DNA of 64,000 bases. Source: Tillus elongatus (Eukaryota; Arthropoda; Insecta; Coleoptera; Cleridae). The notes beneath the pieces are model-generated. The model ran no database searches and was not told where the DNA came from. It was given only the letters and a program-made list of their open reading frames with translations. This document shows positions 1-15,330 of the stretch, one piece after another. How positions within the stretch are numbered: position 1 is the first letter of the stretch; every line of letters begins with the position of its first letter. Where the stretch lies: positions 155,908,547 through 155,972,546 of the forward strand of contig OZ023265.1 in assembly GCA_964006375.1 (NCBI GenBank), given 5' to 3'. Made by a program: the position numbers and the translations under genes.

Positions 1-502
1 CGTACAATTACCATAACATCAAGTCATGTTGAAAATTTTGTTTCCTGTACAGTTTTATGTTCTCCGTACCAACATTGCAAACTCATTTCCCTGTTTTCTA
101 AGTTACACATTTTACCATGCAATAAAATTCTGAGAAATAACTAATAAAACACGAATGGACTATAAGTGAAACAAATTTGTATGTAAGGCATTATAAGCCT
201 GAAATCGCTGTTCCTCTATGTGGCGTAAACATATATTACTTTTCTAATTACCTTTAACAAGAAAACCTTTTGATTAACCTAACTGATAAGAGGTGCAAAC
301 TTATCTTGAAGGAAGCTTGCTTTAAATAATGATCAGAGTCGAAAATTATCAAAATGTGACAGGTGTTTGTTATTGATAATCAATATATATTTAAATGACA
401 ATAAAATTATTGGTTAAAAGTATCCTCTAGTTGTGCACTTTCGGTGGTCTAGTACTGCCAATATTCCAATATTGTCTTAAACAATTGGCATTATATTATT
501 AT
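1..502. other. AT-rich DNA, nothing recognised
   Basis: No coding similarity, RNA gene or clear repeat is seen. The short open frame at 431-664 mostly covers the outer end of the palindromic element that begins at 503 and is not a gene. Confidence 0.5.
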
Positions 503-1550
503 GTCCCACGCAGACCTTCCATTAGCCGTTTCTGGGTTTCTCAAAATTTCCAGCTCACTGAAAATATTGACGTTAGTATAGGACTTTCGATTATACCAGA
601 GGTGGACGTCAACTTTCTAATTTCAAATAGAAGATGGTATTTTTTTATTACAGATATAGATTGATCGTCAAATTTTATGGTAGGTTTCATTAACATATCA
701 TGTCATTTTCGTTAACCGTTTTCGAGAAATTTGACTTTTTTCAAAAATTTCTTAAAAAACATTGTCACATGTACACACCTGTATCTCTCTTATTTTTTAA
801 CCCGAAGAGTTGAAAATTTAAACTGCAAATTCTAAAATGCCACAAAATATTTGGAATTTACTGAAGCTAGTACAAGTTAGACCGGTCAATCATGACAACT
901 TTAAACCTAATAACTCTCTTATTTTAAATAGAACACCCTATATTTTATAACGTTAGTTGATGTACTTTTTATTGTTCTTTCGATTGGTATCAGCATTTGT
1001 TATACCTAAGTCCTACCGATTTAAAGGTATTTAAACATTATTTGCGATAAGAAATAATTATTAGTCAGATAAAAGTTTTAAACGCCATCTTCCGACATAA
1101 GTAAAATATGCGACGACTTTTGAATATAACCTTTATTTACGAGGAGTATAATCGAATTATTAACAGAAGATGTCGTGTGGTTGAAAAGAGATTTCCACAT
1201 AAACACAGATCAGCTCGTTACATGATCAGAACACTACCAAAAAATTTCTAAGAATGTAGTGTTTCGTCCAAAATTTCATAAGAGTCAAGCATTATTAGGA
1301 AGCAAAGAGACTTGTGTGTTATCACTTCACAATAAAAGTTTGAAATTTGCAACGTTCACTTCGAGGCATGTTTGCGATAAGAAATTATTATCAGTCAGTT
1401 TATCAGGTTGCCTAGGAGATGAAAATTTTAAACGTCATCTTCGGGCAGTAAACTTAATGGTTGTACTGTAAATTACGTTTGTCAATTGTATTTTAATAAA
1501 AGAGAGTATTTTTTACAATAATAGCATACTTTAATTACTTAAACGATGAC

Positions 1551-2761
1551 TTTTTGGATTTAATTATTATTTACGGGGAGTGTAATCGAATTGCTGGCAA
1601 AACATGTCGTGTGGTGGCAGAGAGATTTACAGATAGACATAGTCCAACTCGTGACATGATCAGAAGACTATTGAAAAACTGTTCTGAGAATGGAACGTTT
1701 CGTTCAGAAGTTAATTAAAATAAACCGTTATTGGACAATGAAGAGACACAAATAAATTTTTTGGCATTTTTTACTGCTTATCCGCATGCGTCAATCAAAG
1801 ACTGCAGTATAAATTTGCATCGTTCAAGAGGACCTATTCACATTATTCTAAAAAATTAACAAATGGACACCATTTTCGTTCACTTTAATACACCATTTAG
1901 AACCTGGGGATTTGTCCCGGCGTGTAGAATTCTACGAAGGGTATCTTTTGAAAACTCGAGAAGATGAAAATTTCTCAAGAAAAAATATATGGTGCGATGA
2001 GTCAAAATTTTCAAAGAAGGGCATGTTCAATCGTCACAACAGTCACTACTGGTTGGATGAAAATCCTCACGTTACTAAAATTTTTCAGCACTGTTGGAGT
2101 TTCAATGTATTTTTGCGCAGTAAAATACAATAGAATTTTTGCCCTTAACATTTATGATAATAACTTAACAGGTCGGTACCAATTATATTAAGCAATACTG
2201 AATTTCTTTTGCCTATTAGTACATTATGTTATTAGAATATTTATTAGACTCACTAAAACTAAATTTGAAAATATGACCCTTTCATTCATATCAGTAATAA
2301 TGGTGATATTAAAAAAAGGTAAAAACGAATTCTAAACGTGCAGTATTCACAGGTCCTGGATATCGTCGCATTCTGCAGCAAGTAATAATACCAGCGCTGA
2401 ACTCCTTGCATGAACACGAAGCTGTAGAAGTTTGGTATCAACAAGATGGAGCTCCACCACACAACTCACAGATAGTAAGCGACCTACTCCAGGAGACACT
2501 TGAAGACAGATGGGTAGCTAACGGTGGTCCTGATCGTGGGCCGGCTCACCAGACTTGACTCCACTAGATGTTAGTCTCTGGGCGTGCATTAAGAATAAAG
2601 TTTACCAGGAACGTACTACAAAACAAGATATGATAGCAAGAGTATTAGAGGCCTTCAACGCAATGGAGCAAGATTGCCTTTATGGAGCCACGGGAACCAT
2701 CATTAAATGAGGCATCAAATGTCTCGAAGTGAACGGTGCAAATTTCGAACATTTATTGTGA
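1551..2761 (+). pseudogene. Mar1 transposase pseudogene (Tc1/mariner, DUF4817 type)
   Basis: The N-terminal helix-turn-helix is readable from 1563 (IIIYGECNRIAGKTCRVVAE, then ERFTDRHSPTRDMIRRLL). The catalytic core follows at about 1900-2170: WCDESKFSKKG with the first Asp, then FNRHNSHYWLDENPH, then NIYDNNLTG. After a 181-bp interruption it resumes with PGYRRILQQVIIPALN and QQDGAPPHNS (second Asp). The third-Asp region is frame-shifted near 2545 but is readable in the sister copy as SPDLTPLDVS. There the last two acidic residues are separated by 41 residues, which would fit a DD41D arrangement. Several stops and frameshifts (for example near 2105 and at 2131) make it non-functional. Its last codons overlap the right arm. 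Confidence 0.75.
2172..2352 (+). other. intron-like 181-bp interruption of the Mar1 transposase
   Basis: The segment starts GTCGGT and ends TTCACAG. Removing it joins LTG to PGYRRILQQ exactly in frame at a conserved point of the DDE domain. CTAAAC lies about 20 bases before the terminal AG, a plausible branch site. ACAGGTC occurs at both junctions, so an old insertion with a 7-bp duplication is the alternative. Mar2 has the same interruption with the same length (13763-13943). Confidence 0.5.
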
Positions 2762-3656
2762 AGTGATAACACACAAATATCTTTGTTCCCTAATAATGCT
2801 TTACTCTTATGAAATATTAGACGAAACACTCCATTCTTAGAAATTTTTTAGTAGTATTCTGATCATGTAACCAGTTGATCTGTTTTTATGTGGAAATCTC
2901 TTTGCAACCACACCACATCTTCTGTTAATAATTCGATTGTGTTCCTCGCAAATAAAAGTTATATTCAAAAGTCTTCACATATTTTACTTATGTCGGAAGA
3001 TGACGCTTAAAATTTTCATCTCCTAGGCAACCTCATAAACTGACTGATAATTACTTCTTATCGCAAATAATCTTTAAATATCATCAAATCGGTGGGACTT
3101 AGGTATAGTGAATGCTAATACCAATCGAAAGAACAATAAAAGGTACATGAACTAACGTTATAAGAAAAAAGGTATTCTATTTAAAAAAAGTTATTAGGTT
3201 TTAAAGTTGTCACGATTCACCGGTCTATTTCGGACAACCTGTCTAACTTGTACTAGCATTAGTAAATTCAAAATATTTTGTGGTACTTCAGAATTTGCAT
3301 TTTAAAATGTCAATTCTTCAGGTTGAAAAATAAGAGAGATACAGGTGTGTAAATGTGACAATGTTTTTTTTTTTAATTTTTTGAAAAAGTCAAATAACTC
3401 GAAACTGGTTGAGAAAAATGATATAATATGTTAGTAAAACCTACCATAAAACGGGAAATCTATATCCGTAATAAAAAACCGCATCTTCTTTTGAAATAAG
3501 AAAGTTGACGTGTACTTCCGGTATAACCGGAAGTCCCAAACTAATATCAATATTTTCAGTGAACTGGAAATCTCGAGAAACCCACGTTCGTGAATTTTCA
3601 GAATTCAGTTGTTAGCCGTACGCTAGAAACGGCTAATGGAATGTCTACTTGGGACA

Positions 3657-3658
<2 letters not shown>

Positions 3659-3751
<93 letters not shown>
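3659..3751. repeat. (TA)n array 1
   Basis: Uninterrupted TA repeat of about 93 bp, directly beyond the right terminus of Mar1 (four bases after GGGAC). It has no TAE flank. It creates Tyr-Ile open frames that are not genes. Confidence 0.95.
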
Positions 3752-3753
<2 letters not shown>

Positions 3754-4776
3754 TAGCAGATGTTCGATAAAAGAATATGTATTCGCAAAAGGTTTAAAAC
3801 CATCAATTTATGTTTTCCCTTTAGGATGAAACACAATCAAATATTGAAATAAAAAAAGACATTAGCTTTTAAGTCGGGAACTTAAAAAAAAATTGTTCAA
3901 TGAGGTGCACGTCAAATATTTTTAAGCCGCAATTTCCAATTATAATTACTGCTGAAACATTTAAAGGTTTTAACGTACAAAATGCGTCTGTTTTAATTGT
4001 TGGGTGGAACAAAAATAGCTCAAACAAAAATTCGTAACCGGCAACAATATATAAAGCTCTCCAATTTCAGGAGTCGTTGAAATTCAGCGCGCTTTCAATT
4101 TTCGTTTAAAGGAGAATTTCATTGTGGAAAGATCTGAAAGCTTCACTCAACTGACTTGCGTTCGAAGCTGAATACAGCTGACCGTTCTTAATCTTTTGTG
4201 TAACTGAATATTTCAAAATCAACAAACGTTTTCCTGCAGACCGAATACGTTGAGAATAGTCATTGGAAAATATTGGTTCCAAAAATAATCTTATTTAATG
4301 CCACATGGTTTTTATTATGATTCTGCAAGAGCATAAATCTTTCTTCCCAAGACTAAAGAATCAGAGGAACACATTGACCTAACTTGGAAATGCTATAACA
4401 ACGTTTTAAATTCTAAATTTAAAAAATAGGCTTTGTCACAAGAAAACCCAACAATAGATGCGACTGGCAACATTAAATATAATTCTTCTTCCCGTGTCAG
4501 TTATTGCTTAAATTGAACACGTAGAATTTTTTATAATTCAAGTTCTTACAACATTGCCCATTGACCATGAAAATTAAGAAAAAGAAGCCCAAAACTCATT
4601 TCTCTATGACGCTAGAAAATTCAAATTTGGTGAATCTAGGTACTGTAAATCTCTTTAAAAGAAGCTTGTATTACAAATTTCAATAAAGTTACAAAAGCTT
4701 CTCAGAGGGAAACTTTATTCATACCCAAGAGGTCAATTCATTATTCAAATAACTTACCTGGCCAATTAACCAACTA
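3752..4776. other. AT-rich DNA, nothing recognised
   Basis: No supported coding region, RNA or known repeat is seen on either strand. Confidence 0.4.
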
Positions 4777-5113
4777 ATAATAACGTTAATATTCTTATTC
4801 TTTAATTTCCAAGCTTAAAAACATATTATACAATCATTTACTATTTAACCTCAAACCAGAACTGTCGAAGCATTATAAATAAAACAAACACGTTATTATT
4901 TTTTGGTTTCTAATTTTAAAAGCATAATATAGGTACAAGTTGTTATATCCATTTCAATGCAAATCATTTACTACTTAACCTCAAAACAGAACTGTCAAAC
5001 CATAATTAATAAACAAAACAGGTTATTATTTTTTAGATTCCAATTTTAAAAGCATTATACAATCATTTACTTAACCTCAAAACAGAACCACCAAAGCATA
5101 ATAAATAAACACA
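4777..5113 (+). repeat. three-unit tandem repeat (about 90-130 bp units)
   Basis: Three imperfect direct units at about 4777-4891, 4892-5022 and 5023-5113. They share TTATTATTTTTTGG, AATTTTAAAAGCAT, CAATCATTTACT, TAACCTCAAAACAGAA and AAGCATAATAAATAAA. The middle unit carries about 25 extra bases. It is non-coding and of unknown origin. Confidence 0.7.
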
Positions 5114-5904
5114 CTATCCCATCTGGTTTTCACTACAAGTAGCTGATATAAAACTTCCTTAATTTTCCCTCTCACTTTCAGACTGAATATTTTTTAACAT
5201 TTTACAAATACGCGCACTTGAATATACCCGAAGGCGGTCATTAAAGTGGGATCGCTACAGTTCTGGTGTGAACGTTCGTTGCACATTAGGATGTTGTTTG
5301 ATTTGGTTGCCTATATAGTAGGAACAATGTACCATATTTCATCGAAATAACTTTATTGTTTGAAAACATATGAACATTTTTTTAAAGTCTGAATGCAGCA
5401 AGTGTGTTATGGAAGTGCATTGCCATAAAAGTGTTCTTAATAGCAAATGCGAGCAGGCATCAATATGATTACCGGTGTAGCCTATGTGGTAGAAACAATG
5501 TACTATATTGTATCAAAATTCAGTTATGGTTTGAAAATATACAACAATTTTCCGAAAATAAACTTAAATGTTGGTTTCTTAACCAACAAAGCTTACGTTA
5601 ATAGCAAATTGAAATTTGAAGGATTTAATGAACATTTGGTAAATTTGCAGATTAGTTTCCGAACGCTTTTCAAAAAATTGTTTTCAGAAACACTACTAGG
5701 ACCCCACCTGGATGCACAAACCACGAGAAAAATTTCTTGCTCACACCCCCAAGGAAGTTACGGGACTGCGAGTGAATAGAGGTGGTGTGCGGGGTAGGCA
5801 GAGTTTAAGGGGGATATGGCTTCAAGATGTGAAAAAGACAGCTTTCAAGCCCGCTTTATTCCAATTTTCTGCTCATATTTCCTTTTTACTACCTACCCCG
5901 CTCA

Positions 5905-6703
5905 GCACCCCTACTCACTCCTGGTCCCGTAACTTCCTTGGGGGGTGTGAACAAGAATTTTTTTTGGGGATTGTGGATCCGTTGGGCGGGGGTCATGGGG
6001 GCAGGTTTCTAGAAACAGTTTTTTTGAAAAACGTTCTGGAGCTAAACTGCAAATTTACCGAAAATTCGCTACCAAAACGCACTTACTGCGTCCAGATTTT
6101 TTTCTTACAAACGCATCATATTTCGATAAAAAATGCAAAAATGCATTAACGAATTTGTTCTATGAAATTCAGCTAAAAAAAATTATGCACCCCTACTGAC
6201 TCTTGGTTCCGTAGCTTCCTTGGGGGGTGTGAACAAGAAGTTTTTCTTGGGGTTTGTGGATTCAGGGGGGCCCCAAGCAGGTTTCTGAAAACAGTTTTTT
6301 GAAAAGGGTTCGGGAGCTAAACTGCAAATGTACCAATAATTCGCTACCAAAACGCACATACTGCGTCCAGTTTTTTTTTACAAACGCTTCATATTTCGAT
6401 ATAAAATGCAAAAATGCATTAACGAATTTGTTCTACAAAAATTAGCTAAAAAAATTATGCACCCCTACTCACTCCTGGTCCCGTAACTTCCTTGGGAAGT
6501 GTGAACAAGAAATTTTTCTTGGGGTTTCTGAAAACAGTTTTTTGAAAAGCGTTCGGGAGCTAATCTGCAAACTAACCGAAAATTGGCCACCATAACGCAT
6601 TTACTGCGTCCAGATTTTTTTCTTATAAACGCATCATATTTCGATAAAAAATGCAAAAATGCATTAACAAATTTGTTCTACGATAATAAGCTAAAAAAAT
6701 TAT
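5905..6703 (+). repeat. tandem triplication inside TAE-1
   Basis: Three direct units begin at 5905, 6187 and 6459, each with CACCCCTACTSACTC. Their lengths are 282, 272 and about 245 bp. Each holds the CCCGTAGCTTCCTTGG-type motif, a TAE module end (CTACCAAAACGCAC then TACTGCGTCCAG) and a TTTCGATAAAAAATGC segment. The window's other TAE copies have this stretch once. Confidence 0.8.
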
Positions 6704-7269
6704 AGACCGTTAAACCATAAACTTCACTAAACCTACAAATAAATATCAAAAAGCCACCAAACTGACAGCCAAAGCAACAGAGAAAATGTCTATTTGAAAT
6801 GGATATTCTGTAAATATTTTAGTAAAATGAAGGGCAATGACGGTTGAATCTGAAACTTAAGGGTTTTCAGAGGACGCTTCTTGCAACATTTTCTTTTCAC
6901 AAACGGTATTTGTTTCACATTCTTTGTCTAAACATTGCCAATTTTGACGCTTAAAATTGCGAGTTTGACGTTTTGAGGAAAACTCCAAAATTGGTTGCTT
7001 TAACTGCCCATAACTTCTTTGTCTTTGAAGCTGGGGACCTAAATTTTAGTACATAGTTCACCCTTTATAATAAAAACACGTGTACGCAATTTGGTTGCCC
7101 TTACTTTGTTATTTCCGGAGATATAATTTTTTTTATAAAGAAAACACAAAATTATCCGGGAAAACCTGGTCCGATTTTCCTGGATAACGAACCTATCGAA
7201 GCCACTTGCAACAGAAAGGTACTCACCAAATTTGATCAAGATCAGTCCATTATTTTTTGAGTTATCGGT

Positions 7270-7272
<3 letters not shown>

Positions 7273-7352
<80 letters not shown>
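7273..7352. repeat. (TA)n array 2
   Basis: About 80 bp. It is preceded by GAGTTATCGGTCGGA (TAE domain 2 on the minus strand) and followed by TTCGTTAGCCAGGAAAA (domain 2 on the plus strand), so it is the centre of a large palindrome. Confidence 0.95.
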
Positions 7353-7354
<2 letters not shown>

Positions 7355-7560
7355 GTTAGCCAGGAAAATCGGACCAGGTTTTCCCGGATAATTTTGTGTT
7401 TTCTTTATAAAAAAATTTATATCTCCGTAAATAACAGAGTAAGGGCAACCAAATTGCGTACACGTGTTTTTATTATAAAGAGTGAACTATGCACTAAAAT
7501 TTACGTCCCCAGCTTCAAAGACAAAGAAGTTATGGGCAGTTAAAGCAACCAATTTTGGAG

Positions 7561-7561
<1 letters not shown>
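7353..7561 (+). repeat. inverted TAE domain-2 segment
   Basis: This is the reverse complement of about 6989-7200, with shared landmarks such as CAGGAAAATCGGACCAGG and GGGCAACCAAATTGCGTA. It lies between arrays 2 and 3 and is a fold-back derivative of the neighbouring TAE. Confidence 0.75.

Positions 7562-7637
<76 letters not shown>
7562..7637. repeat. (TA)n array 3
   Basis: About 76 bp. It follows domain 2 at GGAGTT, a different position from the usual array site, and is followed by a C-run at 7665-7674. Confidence 0.95.
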
Positions 7638-7640
<3 letters not shown>

Positions 7641-7671
7641 AAACTGCCTACGACGAAGCAGACCCCCCCCC

Positions 7672-8443
<772 letters not shown>

Positions 8444-9529
8444 AGATTTTTTAAATAAATTAATATCTTACTAGAAGTGTAAGGTTGTTATTGTGTCGTA
8501 ACAAGTTTTCAATCCGTTTTACAGCTGAAACGAAACTTAAAACAACTAGGTTCTATTTCAGGCACTCAGTTATAATGTTCTTTATGGTAAGTCGACACCG
8601 ACAGCGAATACGAACGGGATATCTTTTATGAGGTAATAAATACTAGGGTATGACGTCAACGACAATCGAGTCAACACTACCTGGTTTTTTCAAAGAGTAG
8701 GAAATAACCAAAAAATAAGAGAAACAGTGTTTCTACATTTGCCATTCCATACTTTAGCGCATTAAATTTTAAGGATATCTCTGCGCAGCTGGAAATAGCT
8801 GCACTTTTAGCTTTATGATTGCAAATTTCATGATATTACGTAGTCCAAATTAAAATAAACAAAAATTAACAGCAAATGTTGTCCCCGTGGGGATAGAGCT
8901 TCAGCAACATAAAATTTATTATTCTATTAAAACATTTAAAAAACGTCAGGACTGCGCGGGTGCATTCTTCTTGCATTCTCCCATTATCCACATCCTATGT
9001 ATCATTTCATCGCGAGTAAAATTCATCTTTGGCCTACTTTAGATTATTTAAAATGGCAACAAATGTACCACACTACTGAATTCACACATTAGTTTTAAAA
9101 TGTCAGTTTTTTGACAAATAAATCATGGCCCTCGAAATTTTGCATAGAAAAATGTAAATAACAAAAACTGATCAATTTGGGTATAGGTAATACTTTGTTA
9201 TAGGCATTGTGAAATAGAAATAGATACAATATAGATACCTGGTGGTGGAACTAAGTTACTCTAAGTGTTTTTAAAAATCGGCATAGGTACGTTTCCGTGG
9301 AAGAAAATTGCAAAATTTTAGGTTTCAATTACTTTGAGGCATTGTGCAATGAAATCAAGCATTTTAACTGTGAAAAGCAACGCAAACTAAATGCATCTGA
9401 TATTGTTATCGCGTTGAGGAATATCTGGCTTGCTGGCATACTAATGAGTTGCTATTTTTTTCTCTACTGATAACAGTATGGTAGGTTTTAGAAGCAATAA
9501 AAAACTTTACAAAGAAAAAAACTGTCATC
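8444..9529. other. AT-rich DNA, nothing recognised
   Basis: No coding similarity, RNA or TAE sequence is seen. Confidence 0.4.

Positions 9530-11642
<2,113 letters not shown>

Positions 11643-11724
<82 letters not shown>
11643..11724. repeat. (TA)n array 6 with a short (GT)n tail
   Basis: About 70 bp TA followed by six GT units. On the minus strand the array is followed by TTGCTATAGATAG, like arrays 5 and 12. Confidence 0.95.
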
Positions 11725-12565
11725 TTAAGTATCGACGTGCAGATTGGTGGTGAGTTCGACGTTTTGTTTAAATTAAATATGATGCCAGGCGACCGACCAG
11801 CACAATCATTTATGCTTTTAAAACAATCGATATATTTAATATCGCTCATCGCTACCTTTGTATAAACTCAAATGCTCTGTAGCTATTTCAGGCTTATTTT
11901 TATTTCAATATGTTTCATTAGCAGACTGCCATTTGAGAATTGAAAAGAATAATGAGCTACTTCAAAAAAATGAAACTTCCAAAATAATTCAAAATAGAAC
12001 TATTAAAATAGCTCCATTTCTTTTAGTACCTATTTCTGAGACATCACGTAGAGTCTGACCTCCTGAAGAATTAATTAGTTATGACATTAATTTTGGAACG
12101 AATGCACATAAATACATGCAGCAAAGTAGTCACGCTAACGATAAAATAATAAGTGTAAGTAGAATGAAATGAAATTGGTAATGAAATATACATGAAAGTA
12201 AAGTACGTAATATATTACATGAATGTCACTTTACTGCAGCTTGAGTGGTGCAAGGAAATTAAGCCACCTGTGGCTACAACATACGACCGTTGCGGTCAAG
12301 GTTTAAAGATTATTTACTCAGAATTACAAAGTACATTCTCATTATACTATTACAAAAGGCATTATTCTACGTTGCATGTTGGAGATAAAATTGCCTCTGA
12401 TTATATGCGATCGAACACCACGTGTATTTATAGAGAAGCTTCCTTACATTAAGTATGAAAGGTTTTTACTGATATCAAAACACACGCCCAAGCAAATAAT
12501 CCAGTACCCTTGTTTCTGAAGGGGGGGTAGGGGGGTAGGAGTTAAATCTGGTAGGTCCGATTTTA
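11725..12565. other. no supported gene
   Basis: Open frames of 66 and 86 codons (11858-12058 and 12192-12452) have no family features I recognise. A G-run lies at 12521-12538. I see nothing else. Confidence 0.35.
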
Positions 12566-12698
12566 AGTGAATTGTTATTTAAAAAAATTAGAGAGGTAAA
12601 AATAATTAGAGAGGTATCGATGGTGAGACTGCAAAAAATTTTTCAAATGAGCGAACTAGGACCCCTAGAACCCATATCCGGGGTTAGTTTCAATTTTC

Positions 12699-12846
<148 letters not shown>

Positions 12847-13032
12847 CCGTCTGATAATTAAAAAAATAATTAACCGATTTCAATGAAACTTGGCAAGTGC
12901 CTTTCTTTTATTAATGGCTTGGATGAGTTCGTTATCCAGGAAAATCTGACAGCGTTTTCCGGGAAAATTTTGAGTTATCTTTAAAAAAATATATTTTTTC
13001 TCCGAAAATAACAAAGCTGTTTTAATGAAATT

Positions 13033-13229
<197 letters not shown>

Positions 13230-13592
13230 GCCTTTAAAGAGACCTTACTAAGTATTAAAATTCAACATTCTATGTTTATCGAAAATTGAGTTATTCAAGT
13301 TTTAAATTTTTTTTCAACAAACTTTTTCTCCAAAAATTACAAAGTTATTTTAATGAAATTTGGTGGATATCTTGCACTAGGAAAGACCTTACTACATACC
13401 AAAATTAAATTTCCTAAGTATATAGAAAACTGAGTTATTCAAATTTGAAGCATTTAATAAAAATTCACTACCATGACGCACTTGCTGCGTCCAGAGTTTT
13501 TAAAAAATTTGTTTATGATATTGCGCCAATGAATAATCCTATTTTTCGACCTCCAGCGCTGAATGCAACATTGTAATATACAAACGACATTT

Positions 13593-13620
13593 TGGTTGCA
13601 GCAAGTGCGTTATGGTAATG
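13593..13620 (+). repeat. isolated TAE module end
   Basis: GCAGCAAGTGCGTTATGG followed by TAATGAA. It directly replaces the missing left part of Mar2, marking a junction. Confidence 0.6.
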
Positions 13621-14355
13621 AATCGTCACAACAGTCACTATTCGCCGGACGAAAATCCTCACATTACTGGTGAACGAAAGGACTGTTGGATTTTCACTGT
13701 ATTTTTCGCAGTAAAATACAATAGAATTTTTGCCCTTAACATTTATGATGAGAACATAATTGGTTGGTACCAATAATATTAAGCAACACTGAATTTCGTT
13801 TGCGTATTGGTACATTATGTTATTAAAATATTTATTAGACTCACTAAAACTAAATTTGAAAATATGACCCTTTTATTCATATCACTTATAATGGTAGGAT
13901 TAAAAAAAGGTAAGAACAAATTCTAAACGTGCAGTATTCACAGGTCCTGGATATTGTCGCATTCTGCGGCAAGTAGTAATACCAGCGCTGAACTATTTGC
14001 ATGAACACGAAGCTGCAGAAGTTTAGTATCAACAATATGGAGCTCCACCACACAACTCACAGATAGTAAGCGACTCCAGGAAATACTTGAAGACAGGTGG
14101 TTAGCTAACGGTGGTCCTCATCGTTGGCCGGCCCGCTCACCAGACTTGACTCCACTAGATGTTAGTATTTGGGCGTGGATTAAAAACAAAGTTTACGAGG
14201 AACCACCTACCACAAAACAAGATATAATAGCTAGAGTATTAGAGACCTTCAACGCAGTGGAGTAAGATTACCTTTCTCGAGCGACAGGTACCATCATTAA
14301 AAGAGCCATCAAACGCCTCGAATTGAACGGTCTAAATTTAAACTATTTATTGTGA
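13620..14355 (+). pseudogene. Mar2 transposase C-terminal pseudogene
   Basis: It starts inside NRHNSHYSPDENPH. After the interruption it continues through a degraded second-Asp region (GAPPHNSQ). The block LEDRWLANGGPHRWPARSPD, then LTPLDVSIWAWIKNKVYEE, is intact and supplies the third Asp. It ends NLNYLL and a TGA. Stops near 14025 and 14265 and a small deletion near 14075 inactivate it. Its DDE end is better preserved than that of Mar1. Confidence 0.7.
13763..13943 (+). other. intron-like interruption in Mar2
   Basis: Same place and same 181-bp length as in Mar1. It starts GTTGGT and ends TTCACAG. Confidence 0.5.
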
Positions 14356-14928
14356 AGTGATAACACACAAATCTCTTTGTTCCCTAATAATGCTTTACTC
14401 TTATGAAATTTTGGACGAAACACTCCATTCTTAGAAATGTTTTAGTAGTATTCTGATCATGTAACGAGTTGTTCTGAGTTTATGTGGAAATCTCTTTGCA
14501 ACCACACGATATCTTCTGTTAATAATTTGATTTTACTCCACGTAAATAAAAGCTACATTCAAAAGTCGTCGCATATTTTACTTATGTCGGAGGATGACGT
14601 TTAAAATTTTCATCTCCTAGGCAACCTGATAAACTGACTAATAATTATTTCTTATCGCAAATAATGTTTAAATATCTTTAAATCGGTGGGACTTAAATAT
14701 AGGGAATACTGATACCAATCGAAAGAGCAATAAAAAGTACATGAACTAACTTTATAAAATCTAGGATGTTCTATCCAAAATAAGAGAGTTATTAGATTTT
14801 AAAATTGTCACGATTGACCGGTCTCTTTCGGACACCCTGTCTAACTTTTACCAGCTTTAGTAAAGTCCAAATATTTTGTGGCATTTTAGAATTTGCACTT
14901 TAAAGCTTAAACTCTTCAGGTTGAAAAA

Positions 14929-15247
14929 GTCTGGACGCAGCAAGTGCGTTATGGTAGTGAATTTTCATAGAAATGATCTGGCACGAAAAACTTTTTTCTC
15001 TTTTGACGTAGAAATATAAATTTCGGTATATAGTTTCCTTTTAATGTCGTAAACTTACGCACCAAATTTGGTTGCCATAGCTTTTTTATTTTTTGAGATA
15101 AATTTTTTTTTCGAAAGAAAACTAAAAATTTTTCGGAAAACCTGGTTCGATTTTCCTGGCTAACGAACTTGTCCAAGCCACTTACAAAGGAAAGGCACAT
15201 GATGAATTTCATCACAATCGGTCCATTATTTTTTGAGTTATCGGTGT

Positions 15248-15330
<83 letters not shown>

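Larger units (their letters stand above)
503..3655 (+). mobile_element. Mar1, palindromic Tc1/mariner-superfamily element
   Basis: A 3.15-kb element with arms of roughly 0.9 kb in inverted orientation (about 503-1375 and 2725-3655). The outer ends read GTCCCACGCAGAC on the left and, inverted, GTCCCAAGTAGAC on the right. Each is followed by ATTAGCCGTTTC. The centre encodes a broken transposase with a DUF4817-type helix-turn-helix and a DDE domain. The arms contain pieces of the gene itself: the left arm carries a second helix-turn-helix fragment near 1130-1230 and an inverted copy of the gene's 3' end near 1330-1370. The right end abuts a TA array at 3659. A second copy, lacking the left half, lies at 13618-15737. 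Confidence 0.75.
5393..7352 (-). mobile_element. TAE-1, rearranged TA-array element
   Basis: Reading on the minus strand, domain 2 lies next to the array (7273-7352), and the palindromic module lies at the far end, starting GCAGCAAGTGTGTTATGG at 5397. Between them are a fold-back (left arm about 5688-5802, right arm about 5892-6000, both with the CCCGTAACTTCCTTGG motif) and a tandem triplication. Domain 1 and the hairpin end are missing beyond the array; an inverted piece of domain 2 takes their place. It is non-coding. Confidence 0.65.

Noticed and set aside
5404..6445. Overlapping open frames of 63-145 codons and similar ones at 46141, 50448 and 56946
   Set aside because: The same peptides reappear wherever the TAE palindromic module occurs, in both orientations and with ends set by chance stops. 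They follow the repeat and not a conserved gene.
4777..6703. A CRISPR-like array from regularly repeated units
   Set aside because: Units are long (90-280 bp), imperfect, contiguous and without spacers. The context is eukaryotic transposon DNA.
12192..12452. 86-codon open frame that might be a small gene
   Set aside because: No recognisable motif, no second copy, and AT-rich DNA of this length produces such frames by chance. Left unassigned.
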